From the NCBI RefSeq assembly GCF_000737515.1, contig NZ_CP006587.1:3157001-3221000 (forward strand): a DNA stretch of 64,000 bases, written 5' to 3'. This document shows positions 41,832-50,651 of this stretch, piece after piece. Source of the stretch: Hymenobacter sp. APR13 (lineage in GTDB: Bacteria; Bacteroidota; Bacteroidia; Cytophagales; Hymenobacteraceae). Positions within the stretch are counted from its first letter, which is position 1, and every line of letters starts with the position of its first letter. The notes beneath the pieces are model-generated. The model saw nothing but the letters and a program-made list of their open reading frames with translations. It was not told the DNA's origin and searched no databases. The position numbers and the translations under genes were made by a program.

Positions 41832-44800
41832 TCACATACTCGTCCGCGGGTCGTCGTCGACGTTGAGGACTTCGCGGGCTTTGCGGGCGTTCTGCTGCTT
41901 GCGCGTGAGGTGCTTGCGGGCAAACAGCTCCGTGAGCGAGTCGAACTGCTCGGTGTGCAGCAGCGAGATACCAGCCCGGGCCTGGTTCTGGCCGTTGCTC
42001 AGGGCGCTCAGGTCGCGCGGGGTGGTTTCGTAGCGCAGCTTCGCCCGGAACTTGCCGTCGGCGCGCAGGTAGTACTCCAGCGTCAGGTCGCCGATGATGG
42101 ACGAGTTGTTGGCCACTGTAGTGGTAGCGCCGGTGTTGGCGTCGGTCACCACGCCGTTGTTGAAGCCGCCTTCGCGCGTGACGCGCAGCCGGCCGTTCAG
42201 GAACGAGTAGCTCAGGCGCACCTGCAGGGCCTGCAGCTGCTCGGCTGAAAGCCCGTTGAAGTTGAAGCTGATTTCCAGGTTAGGGTCGAGCTGCGAGGTG
42301 AGGGCGCCGAGCTGGGTGCTGATAATCTGGCCCAGGCTGTTGCCGAAGGCGTTGTTCTGGCCCTGAAAAGAGGTAATCGACGACAAGGAAGCCGCCGGAG
42401 CCAGCTGCCGGAACACCACCAGACTGAACACCTGCCGGCTCAGCTCCTGCTCGTCGTTGCGCAACGACGACAGGAACGGCACCAGGTCGCTTTCCAGCGA
42501 CGACGGAATGTCGTTGAATTCCAGGTTGAGCTTGATGACGGGCAGCAGCAGCGGCCCGGTCAGGTTCATGACGGCCGTTACGGGCACCACGGCGTTGTTG
42601 GTGGCCAGGATGGGTGCCAGGGACGTGCGCTGAGTGTAGGCGGCCGTCACGTTCATCTCGCCGGCCAGCGGGTCGCCGTTCCAGGCAATAGTGCCGCCGG
42701 GCCGCACCACAAACTCCTTGTTTACTAGGCCCTGCAAGGTGAAATTGTAGGCCCCGCGCACAATCTCAATCTGCCCGAACATGTTGAAGTCGCCGCGGGT
42801 GTCGATGTTGAGGCGCAGCCGCCCGGCGGCCGTGCCCCGGATAACGTCGCCGGTGCTTTCGTCCAGCAGAATCTCTACGTAAGCGTCGGGCGTCACCTCC
42901 AGGTTCATGTTCAGCCGGATGCCCGACAGGTCCACCTTTTCCTGCGCGCCCACCGGAATGGGGGTTCGGGCCGTGTCGGTGAGGTTGCGGTTAACGAAGC
43001 GGATGTAGCTGGCTTTTTCGGCGCGGGCGGCATTGTCGAGTGGCAGCGAGAGGCGCGTGCCGGGTTCCGACTTGGCCTGCACGTTCACCACCAGGTTGTT
43101 GGCGGGCCCGTTTACGCGAGCCGAGCCGGTGGCGTAGGCCGTGCCGAAGTACAGTTCGTTGTCTTTACGGGTGGTGTTGAGCACCAGGAGCTTACGGAAC
43201 GACGCCTCCAGCGCCAGCCGCATATTCTGGAATCCATCATGGAAAATGTCGCCCGTAATCACGCCGGTGTTGCCCAGCGGGTCCTTCATCCGGATGTCGC
43301 GCAACGCAATCCGGTCGTCGGCAAACCGGATTCGGTCGGAGAAGGTGTAGGTGGTGCCCAGGTAGATGAACGTCAGCTGCCCATCGCTCACGTCGAGGGT
43401 GCCGGTGAGGTGGGGCTGGCTGAAGCGGCCCGCCAGGCGCAGCGTGCCTACGGCTGTGCCGCCAATATCCTTGAACAGGGTTTTCAGGAAGGGCTCGGCC
43501 AGCTTTACGGGAGCCTTGTCGAGGGTGGCCGTGAGGTTGAGCTGCTCGTTTTCGCGCGAAGGCGCAATGCTGCCCGCCACGCGCACCACGCGGCTGCCGT
43601 CGCGCAGCACGTCCAGGTCCACGAGGGCCTGCTTGGCGCGGTTGTCCCAATTGCTTTTGCCGGCCACGTTGCCAATCAGCACCTTATCCAGCGTCAGCGA
43701 ATCGACGGTGAGCGTGGAGCTGATGGAGAGCGGGCCGTACACGCCGCTCACGGTGCCGGCGGCATTCACGCGGCCGGTCATGTTCTGGGAGGTGAGGGCC
43801 GTGAGGGTAGCCAGCTCCAGGTCGCGCACCGTGAGCTGCAGCTCCTTGGCCGGGTTCTGCGAGATGAAGCCCTGCGCACTCACGCTCTGGGCGCCGTTGC
43901 TGAGGCTCAGATTCTGGATGTCAAACTCTTTGCCCTGCTTGGAGATGATAACGGAGTTGTCCTGCGCAATCGTCCAGTCCTTGCCCAGCAAATTCACGCC
44001 CGACTGCCGGAACACCACCTGCACCGCGTCGGGCAGGAAGCTGAGCGCGCCGTTGATCTGGGCCTTATTGGTGGTGTTGGTCTGGGCCAGGGCCGTGGAG
44101 AAGTTGATGCGCTCCTGGTCCCAGACGCCTTCCACGTAGAAGCCCTCGGTGCGGCCCAGCCCCGGCAGCACCTGCCGCTCCGACGTTACGTTGGCCTGGG
44201 CCAGCACTTCGGGCCGGTAGGGCAGCTTGGAGGTGTTGAATTCGAAGGCCGTGCGGTAGGTGCGCACGCTGTCCACGATGAGCGTGTCGAAGCTGCCGCC
44301 CAGCTGCAGAATCGAGGTCTGCCCGTTGCGAAACGAGCCGTCGATGCGCGAATAGTTGGCCACCTGCAGGCCCGGCATAAACAGGCGCAGCAGCGGGTTG
44401 GGCTTCTTCAGGTACAGATCCAGGTCGATGGCGTACTCCGGAATGGCACGCTGGCGCTTGCGGCGGTAGTAGTCGGCAATGGCGGCGTCGTTGCTCTCGA
44501 AGTTGAGGCGGTACTCGGTCAGCAGCACCTCCGTGCTCCGGATAACCTCCGTGAAATCGAAGTTGCCGGTGGCCGTCAGGTTGAGTGCCTCCGAGCGAAC
44601 CGCCAGGCGGCGCTGGGTTGCCGTGCGGGAGCTCACCACGTCCAGCGTGTCCACGGCCACGGTGCGGCCGGCGTAGCCCACGCGCGAGCTGCGCAGCTGA
44701 ATCCGCCCAATCAACTCATCGAGGCGCAAACCCCGGAACTTTACGTCGGCGGTGGTGGCCACCACCACGCTTTGCTTGGTGAGGCCCAGGGCGCGCAGGT

Positions 44801-46409
44801 CGGCGCGGCGCACGCGGGCCCGCACGTCAAAGGCCTGGCGCTGCCGGTTCAGGTCGATGCTGCCGTCGGCGTCGAACTGCAGGTTGGGGTCGTTGGCGGC
44901 AATCTTGCCCGTAAACGACTCGCGGCTGAAGCGGCCGTTGGTGGTGATGTTGCGGTAGCGGTAGCCGTTCAGCCAGATGCTTTGCACGGTGGCGTTGGCC
45001 GTGAGGCGGGCGCCTTCGGGCGTGAAGCCCACGCCTTCCACCCGGCCGCTGAAGGTCACGTCGCGCACTACGTTTTCCTGCCCCAGCAGCTTGCCCAGCT
45101 GAAAGCCCGTAGTCCGGATGTCGCCTTCATAAGACGAAAACCGCGGGTCATCCTTGAACTTCAGGTTGACGTCGCTCACCACCGAGCCCAGCGCCGTCTG
45201 GAACGAGCCGTTGGCCACAAAGTCGTTGTAGAAGCCCAGAAACTGGCCTTTCAGCTTCACGACGCCCAGCCGCTGGACGTAAGGCCAGCCCGAGGCCGGA
45301 ATGAACTTGCGGATGTCGCGCCCGTCCACCACCGAAGGCTGCAGGCGCATCTCCACGAAGCTCTCCTTCAGGTTGGGCAGCCCCTCGACGTTGATATTGC
45401 CCACCACCCGCGTGTTGCGGCCGTAGGTGATGTCGAGGTTTTTGGTTGTGAAGTTGCGCACGTAGCCTTTGGCCTCGCCCGCAATCAGCACCGTTTCCTT
45501 CAGCTCGCGCATGAAGGGCTGGGGCGCAAACAGGGCAATGTCGTCAGAGTAAATGCGCGAGGGCTGCAGGCGGGCCACCACCCGCACCGAGTCGTTGAAG
45601 CTGGTGAAAGCCAGGAAGCGCGGGTACTCAAACCGCAGGTAGTCGTGCAGCTGGCTGTTGCCCACGCGCAGGTTCAGGCCGCCGAATTCCCAGAACTTGC
45701 CGGCGTAGGTCATGTTGGCCGTCAGCTCGCGCAGGCGGGTTTTCGACGGCAGATCTACGGCCCGCAGCCCGTCAATCTGGGAATGGATGGTGTCGCCGCG
45801 CAACCAGATCTGCGAAAAGTCGCCGTAGATGCTGTCCACGCGCATATGGCCGTAGTCCATCGAGCGGCCGTAGTACGGCTCGCGGGGCTTGTCCTGGCGG
45901 TCCAGCACAAAGCGCCCGTTGCGCAGGCTGATGGCTTCAATCTTGAAGTCGAAGGGCTTACCGGCCTTGGTGGTGTCGGAGGGGTCCACCAGCCGTTTGA
46001 TGGCGGCCAGAAACTCGGAGAGGTTGGTGGTGTCGGGCCGGTCTTTGTAGGTGACGAGGGCAAAGCGCGGCTCCTCCAGCGTGAGCTTGCCCACGTGCAG
46101 GCGGTCGGGGCTCAGCACGCTGAACAGCGTAATGTCAGCGTCGGCGCGGCCCACGCTGAACAGCTCGTCGCCGCGGCGGTCCAGCACCCGGATGCCTTCC
46201 AGCAGCACCCGCGAAAACGGGCGGATGTCCACCCGGCCCACGGTCACGCGCTGGCCTAGCTTGTCGGTGAGCACCTGGGCGGCCTTCTGGGCCAGGCGCG
46301 TTTGCACGCTGGGCACGCGCAGGGCCACCAGCGCCCCTACCACGGCCAGCACCACCACCAGCACGAGGCCCAGCAGCACTTTCAGCAGAACGGAGACGAA
46401 ACGGGGCAC
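41832..46409 (-). CDS. tamB: TamB-like translocation/assembly protein (DUF490)
   Basis: The product is 1525 residues from a GTG start. One N-terminal membrane anchor (FVSVLLKVLLGLVLVVVLAVVG) is followed by an AsmA-like start (VPSVQTRLAQKAAQVLTDKLGQRVTVGRVDI) and about 1,100 residues of beta-repeat sequence. The C-terminal TamB domain (about 1080-1450) contains LRLNIDTRGDFNMFGQIEI, GAYNFTLQGLVNKEF and FVVRPGGTIAWNGDPLAGE. Such proteins bridge inner and outer membranes and move phospholipids or help barrel assembly. It diverges from tsaD, a pairing common in this phylum. A charged tail follows the domain. Confidence 0.93.
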   Translation of the reverse strand: MPRFVSVLLKVLLGLVLVVVLAVVGALVALRVPSVQTRLAQKAAQVLTDKLGQRVTVGRVDIRPFSRVLLEGIRVLDRRGDELFSVGRADADITLFSVLSPDRLHVGKLTLEEPRFALVTYKDRPDTTNLSEFLAAIKRLVDPSDTTKAGKPFDFKIEAISLRNGRFVLDRQDKPREPYYGRSMDYGHMRVDSIYGDFSQIWLRGDTIHSQIDGLRAVDLPSKTRLRELTANMTYAGKFWEFGGLNLRVGNSQLHDYLRFEYPRFLAFTSFNDSVRVVARLQPSRIYSDDIALFAPQPFMRELKETVLIAGEAKGYVRNFTTKNLDITYGRNTRVVGNINVEGLPNLKESFVEMRLQPSVVDGRDIRKFIPASGWPYVQRLGVVKLKGQFLGFYNDFVANGSFQTALGSVVSDVNLKFKDDPRFSSYEGDIRTTGFQLGKLLGQENVVRDVTFSGRVEGVGFTPEGARLTANATVQSIWLNGYRYRNITTNGRFSRESFTGKIAANDPNLQFDADGSIDLNRQRQAFDVRARVRRADLRALGLTKQSVVVATTADVKFRGLRLDELIGRIQLRSSRVGYAGRTVAVDTLDVVSSRTATQRRLAVRSEALNLTATGNFDFTEVIRSTEVLLTEYRLNFESNDAAIADYYRRKRQRAIPEYAIDLDLYLKKPNPLLRLFMPGLQVANYSRIDGSFRNGQTSILQLGGSFDTLIVDSVRTYRTAFEFNTSKLPYRPEVLAQANVTSERQVLPGLGRTEGFYVEGVWDQERINFSTALAQTNTTNKAQINGALSFLPDAVQVVFRQSGVNLLGKDWTIAQDNSVIISKQGKEFDIQNLSLSNGAQSVSAQGFISQNPAKELQLTVRDLELATLTALTSQNMTGRVNAAGTVSGVYGPLSISSTLTVDSLTLDKVLIGNVAGKSNWDNRAKQALVDLDVLRDGSRVVRVAGSIAPSRENEQLNLTATLDKAPVKLAEPFLKTLFKDIGGTAVGTLRLAGRFSQPHLTGTLDVSDGQLTFIYLGTTYTFSDRIRFADDRIALRDIRMKDPLGNTGVITGDIFHDGFQNMRLALEASFRKLLVLNTTRKDNELYFGTAYATGSARVNGPANNLVVNVQAKSEPGTRLSLPLDNAARAEKASYIRFVNRNLTDTARTPIPVGAQEKVDLSGIRLNMNLEVTPDAYVEILLDESTGDVIRGTAAGRLRLNIDTRGDFNMFGQIEIVRGAYNFTLQGLVNKEFVVRPGGTIAWNGDPLAGEMNVTAAYTQRTSLAPILATNNAVVPVTAVMNLTGPLLLPVIKLNLEFNDIPSSLESDLVPFLSSLRNDEQELSRQVFSLVVFRQLAPAASLSSITSFQGQNNAFGNSLGQIISTQLGALTSQLDPNLEISFNFNGLSAEQLQALQVRLSYSFLNGRLRVTREGGFNNGVVTDANTGATTTVANNSSIIGDLTLEYYLRADGKFRAKLRYETTPRDLSALSNGQNQARAGISLLHTEQFDSLTELFARKHLTRKQQNARKAREVLNVDDDPRTSM

Positions 46410-46657
46410 GGCGGGCAGAGATGAAAGAGAATATCCGAGCGAAGATACAGGGTTGGCAGTTGCCCGACAGACGCCGGCGGCCGGGCAACCGTTGCCGCAA
46501 CAACGAAGCAGCGCGGGTGCAGGTTAGCAGTTTTAACGAACTTTGTAGCCGGTTACGTCTGCCGAAGCGCCCGGTATCCGCTTCCGGTTGCGGCCGTACC
46601 GCCTAGTTTCTTCGTCCAACGCTTCGCTCAGCCGGCGCCTTGCGCTACCTTGTCTAT
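46410..46657. promoter_or_regulatory. Divergent promoter region tamB / tsaD
   Basis: This 248-bp gap is between divergent starts. On the plus strand AACTTTGTAG (near 46539-46548) and TACCTTG (46645-46651, seven bases before the tsaD ATG) resemble Bacteroidota -7 boxes but neither is an exact TAnnTTTG. Confidence 0.35.
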
Positions 46658-47668
46658 ATGCAGCAGCCTACCATCCTCGCCATCGAATCTTCCTGCGACG
46701 ACACTTCCGCAGCCGTGCTGGTGGCCGGCGAAATCCGGGCCAACGTGGTGGCCACCCAGCAGGTACACGAGCAATACGGCGGCGTAGTGCCCGAGCTGGC
46801 CTCACGCGCCCACCAGCAGCACCTCATTCCGGTGGTGAATGCCGCTCTGCAAAAGGCCGGCATCCGCAAGCAGGACCTCGACGCCGTGGCCTTCACCCAG
46901 GGGCCGGGCCTGCTGGGCTCCTTATTAGTAGGCGGCATGTTCGCCAAAACCCTGGCCCTGGCCCTGAACAAGCCGCTGATTGCCGTCAACCACATGCGGG
47001 CCCACATTCTGGCGCACTTCATCGAGGAGCCGCGGCCGGTGTTTCCGTTTCTGTGCCTTACCGTGAGCGGCGGCCACACCCAGCTGGTGGTGGTGAAGTC
47101 GGCGCTGGAAATGGACATCATCGGCCAGACCATCGACGACGCGGCCGGCGAAGCCTTCGACAAAACCGCCAAGCTGCTGGGGCTGCCGTACCCCGGCGGC
47201 CCGCACCTCGATAAGCTGGCGCGCGAAGGCAACCCCACGCGCTTCCCGTTTCCGGTGGGCGCCATGCCCGCCTACGACTTCAGCTTCAGCGGCCTGAAAA
47301 CCTCGGTGCTGTACTTCCTGCGCAAGGAAACCGCCCAGAACCCCGATTTCGTGCAGCAGAATCTGCCCGACCTCTGCGCCAGCATTCAGTACACCATCAT
47401 CCAGACGCTGCTACGCCAGCTGCGCCGCGCCGCCGCCGACCAGGGCCTGACCCAGATTGCGCTGGCCGGCGGGGTGGCCGCCAACTCGGGTCTGCGCCAG
47501 GCGCTGCAGGACGAGGCCGCCGCCCAGGGCTGGCAGGTGTTCATCCCGGCCTTCCAGTTCTGCACCGACAACGCCGGCATGGTGGCCAAAACCGCCGAGT
47601 TCCAGTACCAGGCCGGCGACTTCGCCGACCAGCTTGTCAGCTCCGACCCGCGCCTGAAGCTCATGTAG
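46658..47668 (+). CDS. tsaD: tRNA N6-threonylcarbamoyladenosine transferase
   Basis: The ATG at 46658 gives 336 residues and matches the family start (MQQPTILAIESSCDDTS). The metal-binding His112 and His116 are in NHMRAHILAH. Also seen are LTVSGGHTQLV, IGQTIDDAAGEAFDKTAKLLGLPYPGGP and ALAGGVAANSGLR. It transfers the threonylcarbamoyl group to A37 of ANN-decoding tRNAs with TsaB and TsaE. A TTG six codons earlier is less likely. Confidence 0.97.
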   Translation: MQQPTILAIESSCDDTSAAVLVAGEIRANVVATQQVHEQYGGVVPELASRAHQQHLIPVVNAALQKAGIRKQDLDAVAFTQGPGLLGSLLVGGMFAKTLALALNKPLIAVNHMRAHILAHFIEEPRPVFPFLCLTVSGGHTQLVVVKSALEMDIIGQTIDDAAGEAFDKTAKLLGLPYPGGPHLDKLAREGNPTRFPFPVGAMPAYDFSFSGLKTSVLYFLRKETAQNPDFVQQNLPDLCASIQYTIIQTLLRQLRRAAADQGLTQIALAGGVAANSGLRQALQDEAAAQGWQVFIPAFQFCTDNAGMVAKTAEFQYQAGDFADQLVSSDPRLKLM

Positions 47669-47678
47669 CAGCCGTTCA

Positions 47679-47840
47679 TGTAGCATACGCTTTAGCTTGT
47701 GCCGACTCAAGCTACGCGGCTTGGTACTCGCGCCAGCCTGCTGGCCCGGGCCATTCGGGTCAGCCGCTCGCCGGCTACTTTGCGTACCAGTGCGAGAAAC
47801 ACCTTATTCCTTTCCGGCACAGGCTAAAGCCTATGCTACA
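47679..47840. repeat. Imperfect inverted repeat between tsaD and smpB
   Basis: Arm 47679-47705 (TGTAGCATACGCTTTAGCTT GTGCCG) and arm 47814-47840 (ends GGCTAAAGCCTATGCTACA) differ at two or three positions. Inner partial symmetry (GGTACTCGCGCC / GCGTACCAGTGCGAG) is present. The right arm runs into the smpB promoter box. Confidence 0.72.
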
Positions 47841-47844
47841 TTTG
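47837..47844 (+). promoter_or_regulatory. TAnnTTTG -7 box for smpB
   Basis: TACATTTG matches the Bacteroidota -7 consensus exactly and lies only seven bases before the smpB ATG (47852), so the transcript may have almost no leader. No good TTG -33 element is seen about 20 bases upstream, where the repeat arm sits. Confidence 0.45.
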
Positions 47845-47851
47845 CCGTTCT

Positions 47852-48325
47852 ATGGCTTCCAAAAAAGACGACGCGCCCAAGCGCATTAACATCCAGAACC
47901 GCCGCGCCAGCCACGAATACGCTTTCCTGGTGAAGTATGATGCCGGCATCATGCTGCAGGGCACCGAAATCAAGAGCATCCGCGAGGGCAGCGTGCAGCT
48001 GCAGGACGGCTTCTGCACCTTCCACACCGACGGCAGCCTGTGGCTCAACCAGGTCACCATCGCCAAGTACACCGAGGGCACCTACAACAACCACGAGCCC
48101 ATGCGCGCCCGCAAGCTGCTGCTTAACAAGCGCGAGCTGAAGCAGCTGGCCCACAAAAACCAGGAGCAGGGCCTCACCATCATCCCGCTGCGCATGTACG
48201 TCAGCGACCGGGGATTTGCCAAGGTGGAAATTGCGCTGGCCAAGGGCAAAAAGCTCTACGACAAGCGCGACGACCTCAAGGCCAAAGACCAGAAGCGCGA
48301 AATGGACCGCGCCCGCGACTACTAG
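47852..48325 (+). CDS. smpB: SsrA-binding protein
   Basis: The product is 157 residues. Seen: INIQNRRASHEYAFLVKYDAGIMLQGTEIKS (the SmpB N-terminal OB-fold region, about residues 11-41), HEPMRARKLLLNKRELKQL, and a basic C-terminal tail KLYDKRDDLKAKDQKREM. It binds tmRNA and brings it to stalled ribosomes. The tmRNA gene itself is not in the window. A 23-bp perfect hairpin follows 38 bases after the stop. Confidence 0.97.
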   Translation: MASKKDDAPKRINIQNRRASHEYAFLVKYDAGIMLQGTEIKSIREGSVQLQDGFCTFHTDGSLWLNQVTIAKYTEGTYNNHEPMRARKLLLNKRELKQLAHKNQEQGLTIIPLRMYVSDRGFAKVEIALAKGKKLYDKRDDLKAKDQKREMDRARDY

Positions 48326-48363
48326 CGCTGGGTATATAGAGTGTTATGCCTGATCTGACGTCC

Positions 48364-48433
48364 GCGAAGCCGAAGCATCTCTACTGTGAGCTAATCAAAA
48401 ATTAGTTTGGCAGTAGAGATGCTTCGGCTTCGC
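48364..48433. repeat. Perfect 23-bp inverted repeat, GTCAT-n-C family
   Basis: Arms 48364-48386 (GCGAAGCCGAAGCATCTCTA CTG) and 48411-48433 are exact complements, with an inner CTAAT/ATTAG stem. The outer ends TGACGTC / CAGCATGACGTT show the same degenerate core as the palindromes at 35709, 40748 and 41729. It lies between smpB and the NlpC/P60 gene and may terminate smpB. Confidence 0.85.
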
Positions 48434-48493
48434 TCAGCATGACGTTCTTTGTATTATCAAGCCACGAATCCATTAACCCACCAATCCACCACT

Positions 48494-49297
48494 TTGGAAC
48501 ACGGAATCTGCGCGCTGAGCGTTGTGCCGGTGCGCGCTGAGGCCACCGATAAAGCCGAAATCGTCACCCAGCTCATCTTCGGCGAGTGCTACTCCATTCA
48601 GCTCACCCAGGGCATGTGGATCCAGATCCGGACCGCCGCCGACCAGTACGTGGGCTGGATGGACCTCAAGCAGCACACGCCCGTGAGCCCCGAGTATCTG
48701 GCGGCGTGGCAAGCCCAGGACCACCCGCGCACGCTCGACGTGGTGCAGATGGTGAGCTGCCCCAACACGCGCATTCCGGTGCAGCTGGGCTCAAGGCTGC
48801 CGTTTTTTGATGGCATGACCCTGCGCGTGGGCGACCGGCAGATGTTTTACAACGGAGCCGCCACCAATCCGCAGAACGGCCACGGCCCGCACGGCCCCAT
48901 CGACCAGCGGCTGCGGCTGCTGCAGAAAATGGCCCTCACGTACCTGAAAGCGCCCTACCTGTGGGGCGGTAAAAGCCTGTTCGGCATCGACTGCTCGGGG
49001 CTGATGCAGCAGCTCTACGGCCTGATTGGGGTGCAGCTTCCGCGCGACGCCCGCCAGCAGATCCACCTCGGCCAGCCCGTGCATTTCGTGGCCCAGACCC
49101 AGCCCGGCGACCTGGCCTTCTTCGACAACGCCGACGGCAACATCGTGCACGTAGGCCTGCTGCTGGAGGATCAGCAGATTCTGCACGCCAGCGGCGAAGT
49201 CCGCATCGACCCGCTCGACCACAACGGCATCTTCCACCGCGACCGGCAGAAGTATACTCACAAGCTGCGCCTGATTAAGCGCCTGCTGGCCGAGTAA
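48494..49297 (+). CDS. NlpC/P60 cysteine peptidase with N-terminal SH3 region
   Basis: I choose the TTG at 48494 (MEHGICALSVVPVRAE) because relatives open with this GICxLSxVPxRAE block. A TTG at 48449 would add 15 residues coming from the repeat edge. The product is 267 residues. The SH3-like region is about 5-60 (SIQLTQGMWIQIRTAADQYVGW). The NlpC/P60 domain is about 140-265 with catalytic Cys167 in GIDCSGLMQQ, His219 in IVHVGLLL and a third polar site at His231. It likely cleaves gamma-D-glutamyl-diaminopimelate bonds in peptidoglycan fragments. No signal peptide is seen, so it may act in the cytoplasm during recycling. Confidence 0.9.
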   Translation: MEHGICALSVVPVRAEATDKAEIVTQLIFGECYSIQLTQGMWIQIRTAADQYVGWMDLKQHTPVSPEYLAAWQAQDHPRTLDVVQMVSCPNTRIPVQLGSRLPFFDGMTLRVGDRQMFYNGAATNPQNGHGPHGPIDQRLRLLQKMALTYLKAPYLWGGKSLFGIDCSGLMQQLYGLIGVQLPRDARQQIHLGQPVHFVAQTQPGDLAFFDNADGNIVHVGLLLEDQQILHASGEVRIDPLDHNGIFHRDRQKYTHKLRLIKRLLAE

Positions 49298-49308
49298 GTG
49301 GCAAAGAG

Positions 49309-49746
49309 CTAAGGCATGCTTCGGAGCCAGTCTACGGCTACGTCATACTCTTCGAAGGTCAGCGTCAGCGGCCAAATATTTTTCGTCATGGCTCCATCGG
49401 CCATAGCACGTGCATGCATGTCGGGGGCATAAATCCAGGCTACGTAATGCAGGCCGTTGGTATAAAGCTGTTTAAGGCCGTTGCTACGATACCAGTCGGC
49501 GGGTGTTACGCGTAGCGCAGTGAGGTAGCGGTTGTCGTTGAGCAGCTTGGAAAGGCCGTTTTCCTGCGCGATGCGCACTATCACTTCTACCCCTTTGTAT
49601 AAATCAGCTTGCGCTATTTCGCCCAGCCAACAAGCGTACAGCCACGAGTTCTGCACGTCGATGGCCACTTGCAGGTAGTGGCTGTCATACAATAGTCGAG
49701 CCGTGGCCGGCATGACGTAAGGCAAGGTTTCAGGCAAAAGAGGCAT
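49309..49746 (-). CDS. STAS-like hypothetical protein
   Basis: From the ATG at 49746 the product is 145 residues (an ATG at 49713 is also possible). Seen: YLQVAIDVQNSWLYACWLGE, GLSKLLNDNRYLTALRVTPADW, GLHYVAWIYAPD and a C-terminal FEEYDVAVDWLRSM. This pattern recalls small STAS/SpoIIAA-like proteins common in Hymenobacter relatives, but I cannot prove the family. No signal peptide. It has convergent orientation with the NlpC/P60 gene, only 11 bases apart. Confidence 0.65.
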   Translation of the reverse strand: MPLLPETLPYVMPATARLLYDSHYLQVAIDVQNSWLYACWLGEIAQADLYKGVEVIVRIAQENGLSKLLNDNRYLTALRVTPADWYRSNGLKQLYTNGLHYVAWIYAPDMHARAMADGAMTKNIWPLTLTFEEYDVAVDWLRSMP

Positions 49747-50027
49747 ATGGCATAGTAAAGGATGGCTGCCAGTGCAAGTGCTCAACGCAGCATAAACGGG
49801 TAGTAATATCTGCCTTCGCCGGAATATTTACTAGCTCAACAGTATCCGTAGCCACTCGGGCCAGTAGGTGGCGGCTAGCTGGAGTGCCTAGCTCAGGAGT
49901 GTTGCCTGCCTGCCAATGCCGGCCGAAAACCAGTCCGTAGTGTCGGAAACTAAACTTCCGGGCTGTTGTTAATGCGCTAAGAATCATCTAGCTTTCGCTG
50001 TACCCGATGATTCCACCCCAAGCGCGT
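49747..50027. other. Intergenic region with a doubtful small frame
   Basis: A minus-strand frame 49987-49730 (85 aa, ATG start) overlaps the STAS-like start and has no recognisable domain; it may be chance. Promoters for the STAS-like gene (minus) and HNH gene (plus) should lie here, but no exact -7 box was found. Confidence 0.35.
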
Positions 50028-50525
50028 ATGGATCAAAAAGTCTTAGTCCTGAATGGCGACTATACCGCCATAACGCTGTGCAGCGTACAGAAAGCCTTCG
50101 TCCTGCTGTTTCTCGACAAAGCCGAGATGATAGCCCGGTCGGAGAGTGGCGTATTGCGCACCGTGAGCACCTCGTATCCCAAGCCCAGCATCATCCGGTT
50201 GCAGCGCTACGTGCGGGTGCCTTATAAAGGTATTGCCCTGAGCCGCCACAATATTATGAAGCGCGACCATTTCGAGTGTCAGTATTGCGGTTCTACCAAA
50301 AACCTCACCCTCGACCACGTGTTGCCCCGCTCCCGAGGCGGCGACAGCAGCTGGGGCAACCTGCTTACGGCCTGCGCCCGCTGCAACCATGCCAAAGGGC
50401 ACCGTACGCCGCAGGAGGCCGGCCTCACTATCAGGCAGCAGCCCAAAAAGCCCACCTTATCGGGGTTCCTCAGGCTCAGTGCCGGTACCATCGACCAGAA
50501 CTGGCACGCCTATCTCACCCATTAA
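50028..50525 (+). CDS. HNH endonuclease
   Basis: The ATG at 50028 (MDQKVLVLNGDYTAITLCS) fits the family start better than the ATG seven codons upstream; it gives 165 residues. An N-terminal region (about 1-85) precedes the HNH domain: CQYC zinc knuckle half, LDHVLPRSRGG (His of the beta-beta-alpha metal fold), then NLLTACARCNHAKG. Stand-alone HNH proteins of this type are widespread and chromosomal. No methylase, phage or intron context is visible, so its target is unknown. A terminator follows directly. Confidence 0.92.
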   Translation: MDQKVLVLNGDYTAITLCSVQKAFVLLFLDKAEMIARSESGVLRTVSTSYPKPSIIRLQRYVRVPYKGIALSRHNIMKRDHFECQYCGSTKNLTLDHVLPRSRGGDSSWGNLLTACARCNHAKGHRTPQEAGLTIRQQPKKPTLSGFLRLSAGTIDQNWHAYLTH

Positions 50526-50553
50526 GCCGGTAGCAGTTGCTACCGGCTTTTTT
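50524..50553 (+). terminator. Intrinsic terminator of the HNH gene
   Basis: Stem AAGCCGGTAGCA (50524-50535) with TGCTACCGGCTT (50538-50549), two-base loop, then a run of T. It overlaps the stop codon region. Confidence 0.92.
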
Positions 50554-50651
50554 GTGCGTTTGTGCCAGCTCATTAGTGGCCGATAGCCAGCGTACTTGCA
50601 ACCGTTTTTCAGCGTGTGGGCTCCCCTGAGCGTACCTACACTATACCTAAT

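Noticed and set aside
43239..46259. 1006-codon open frame on the plus strand across tamB
   Set aside because: It lies wholly antisense to tamB, which has clear AsmA/TamB domains. Long antisense frames are expected in high-GC DNA, and the product has no domain.
49730..49987. 85-codon minus-strand frame upstream of the STAS-like gene
   Set aside because: It has an ATG but overlaps the STAS-like start in another frame, with no signal, domain or ribosome-binding site. Kept only as a doubtful note.
50028..50525. HNH gene considered as part of a phage, intron or restriction system
   Set aside because: No methylase, integrase, intron structure or phage gene is nearby; this stand-alone type is a common chromosomal gene.
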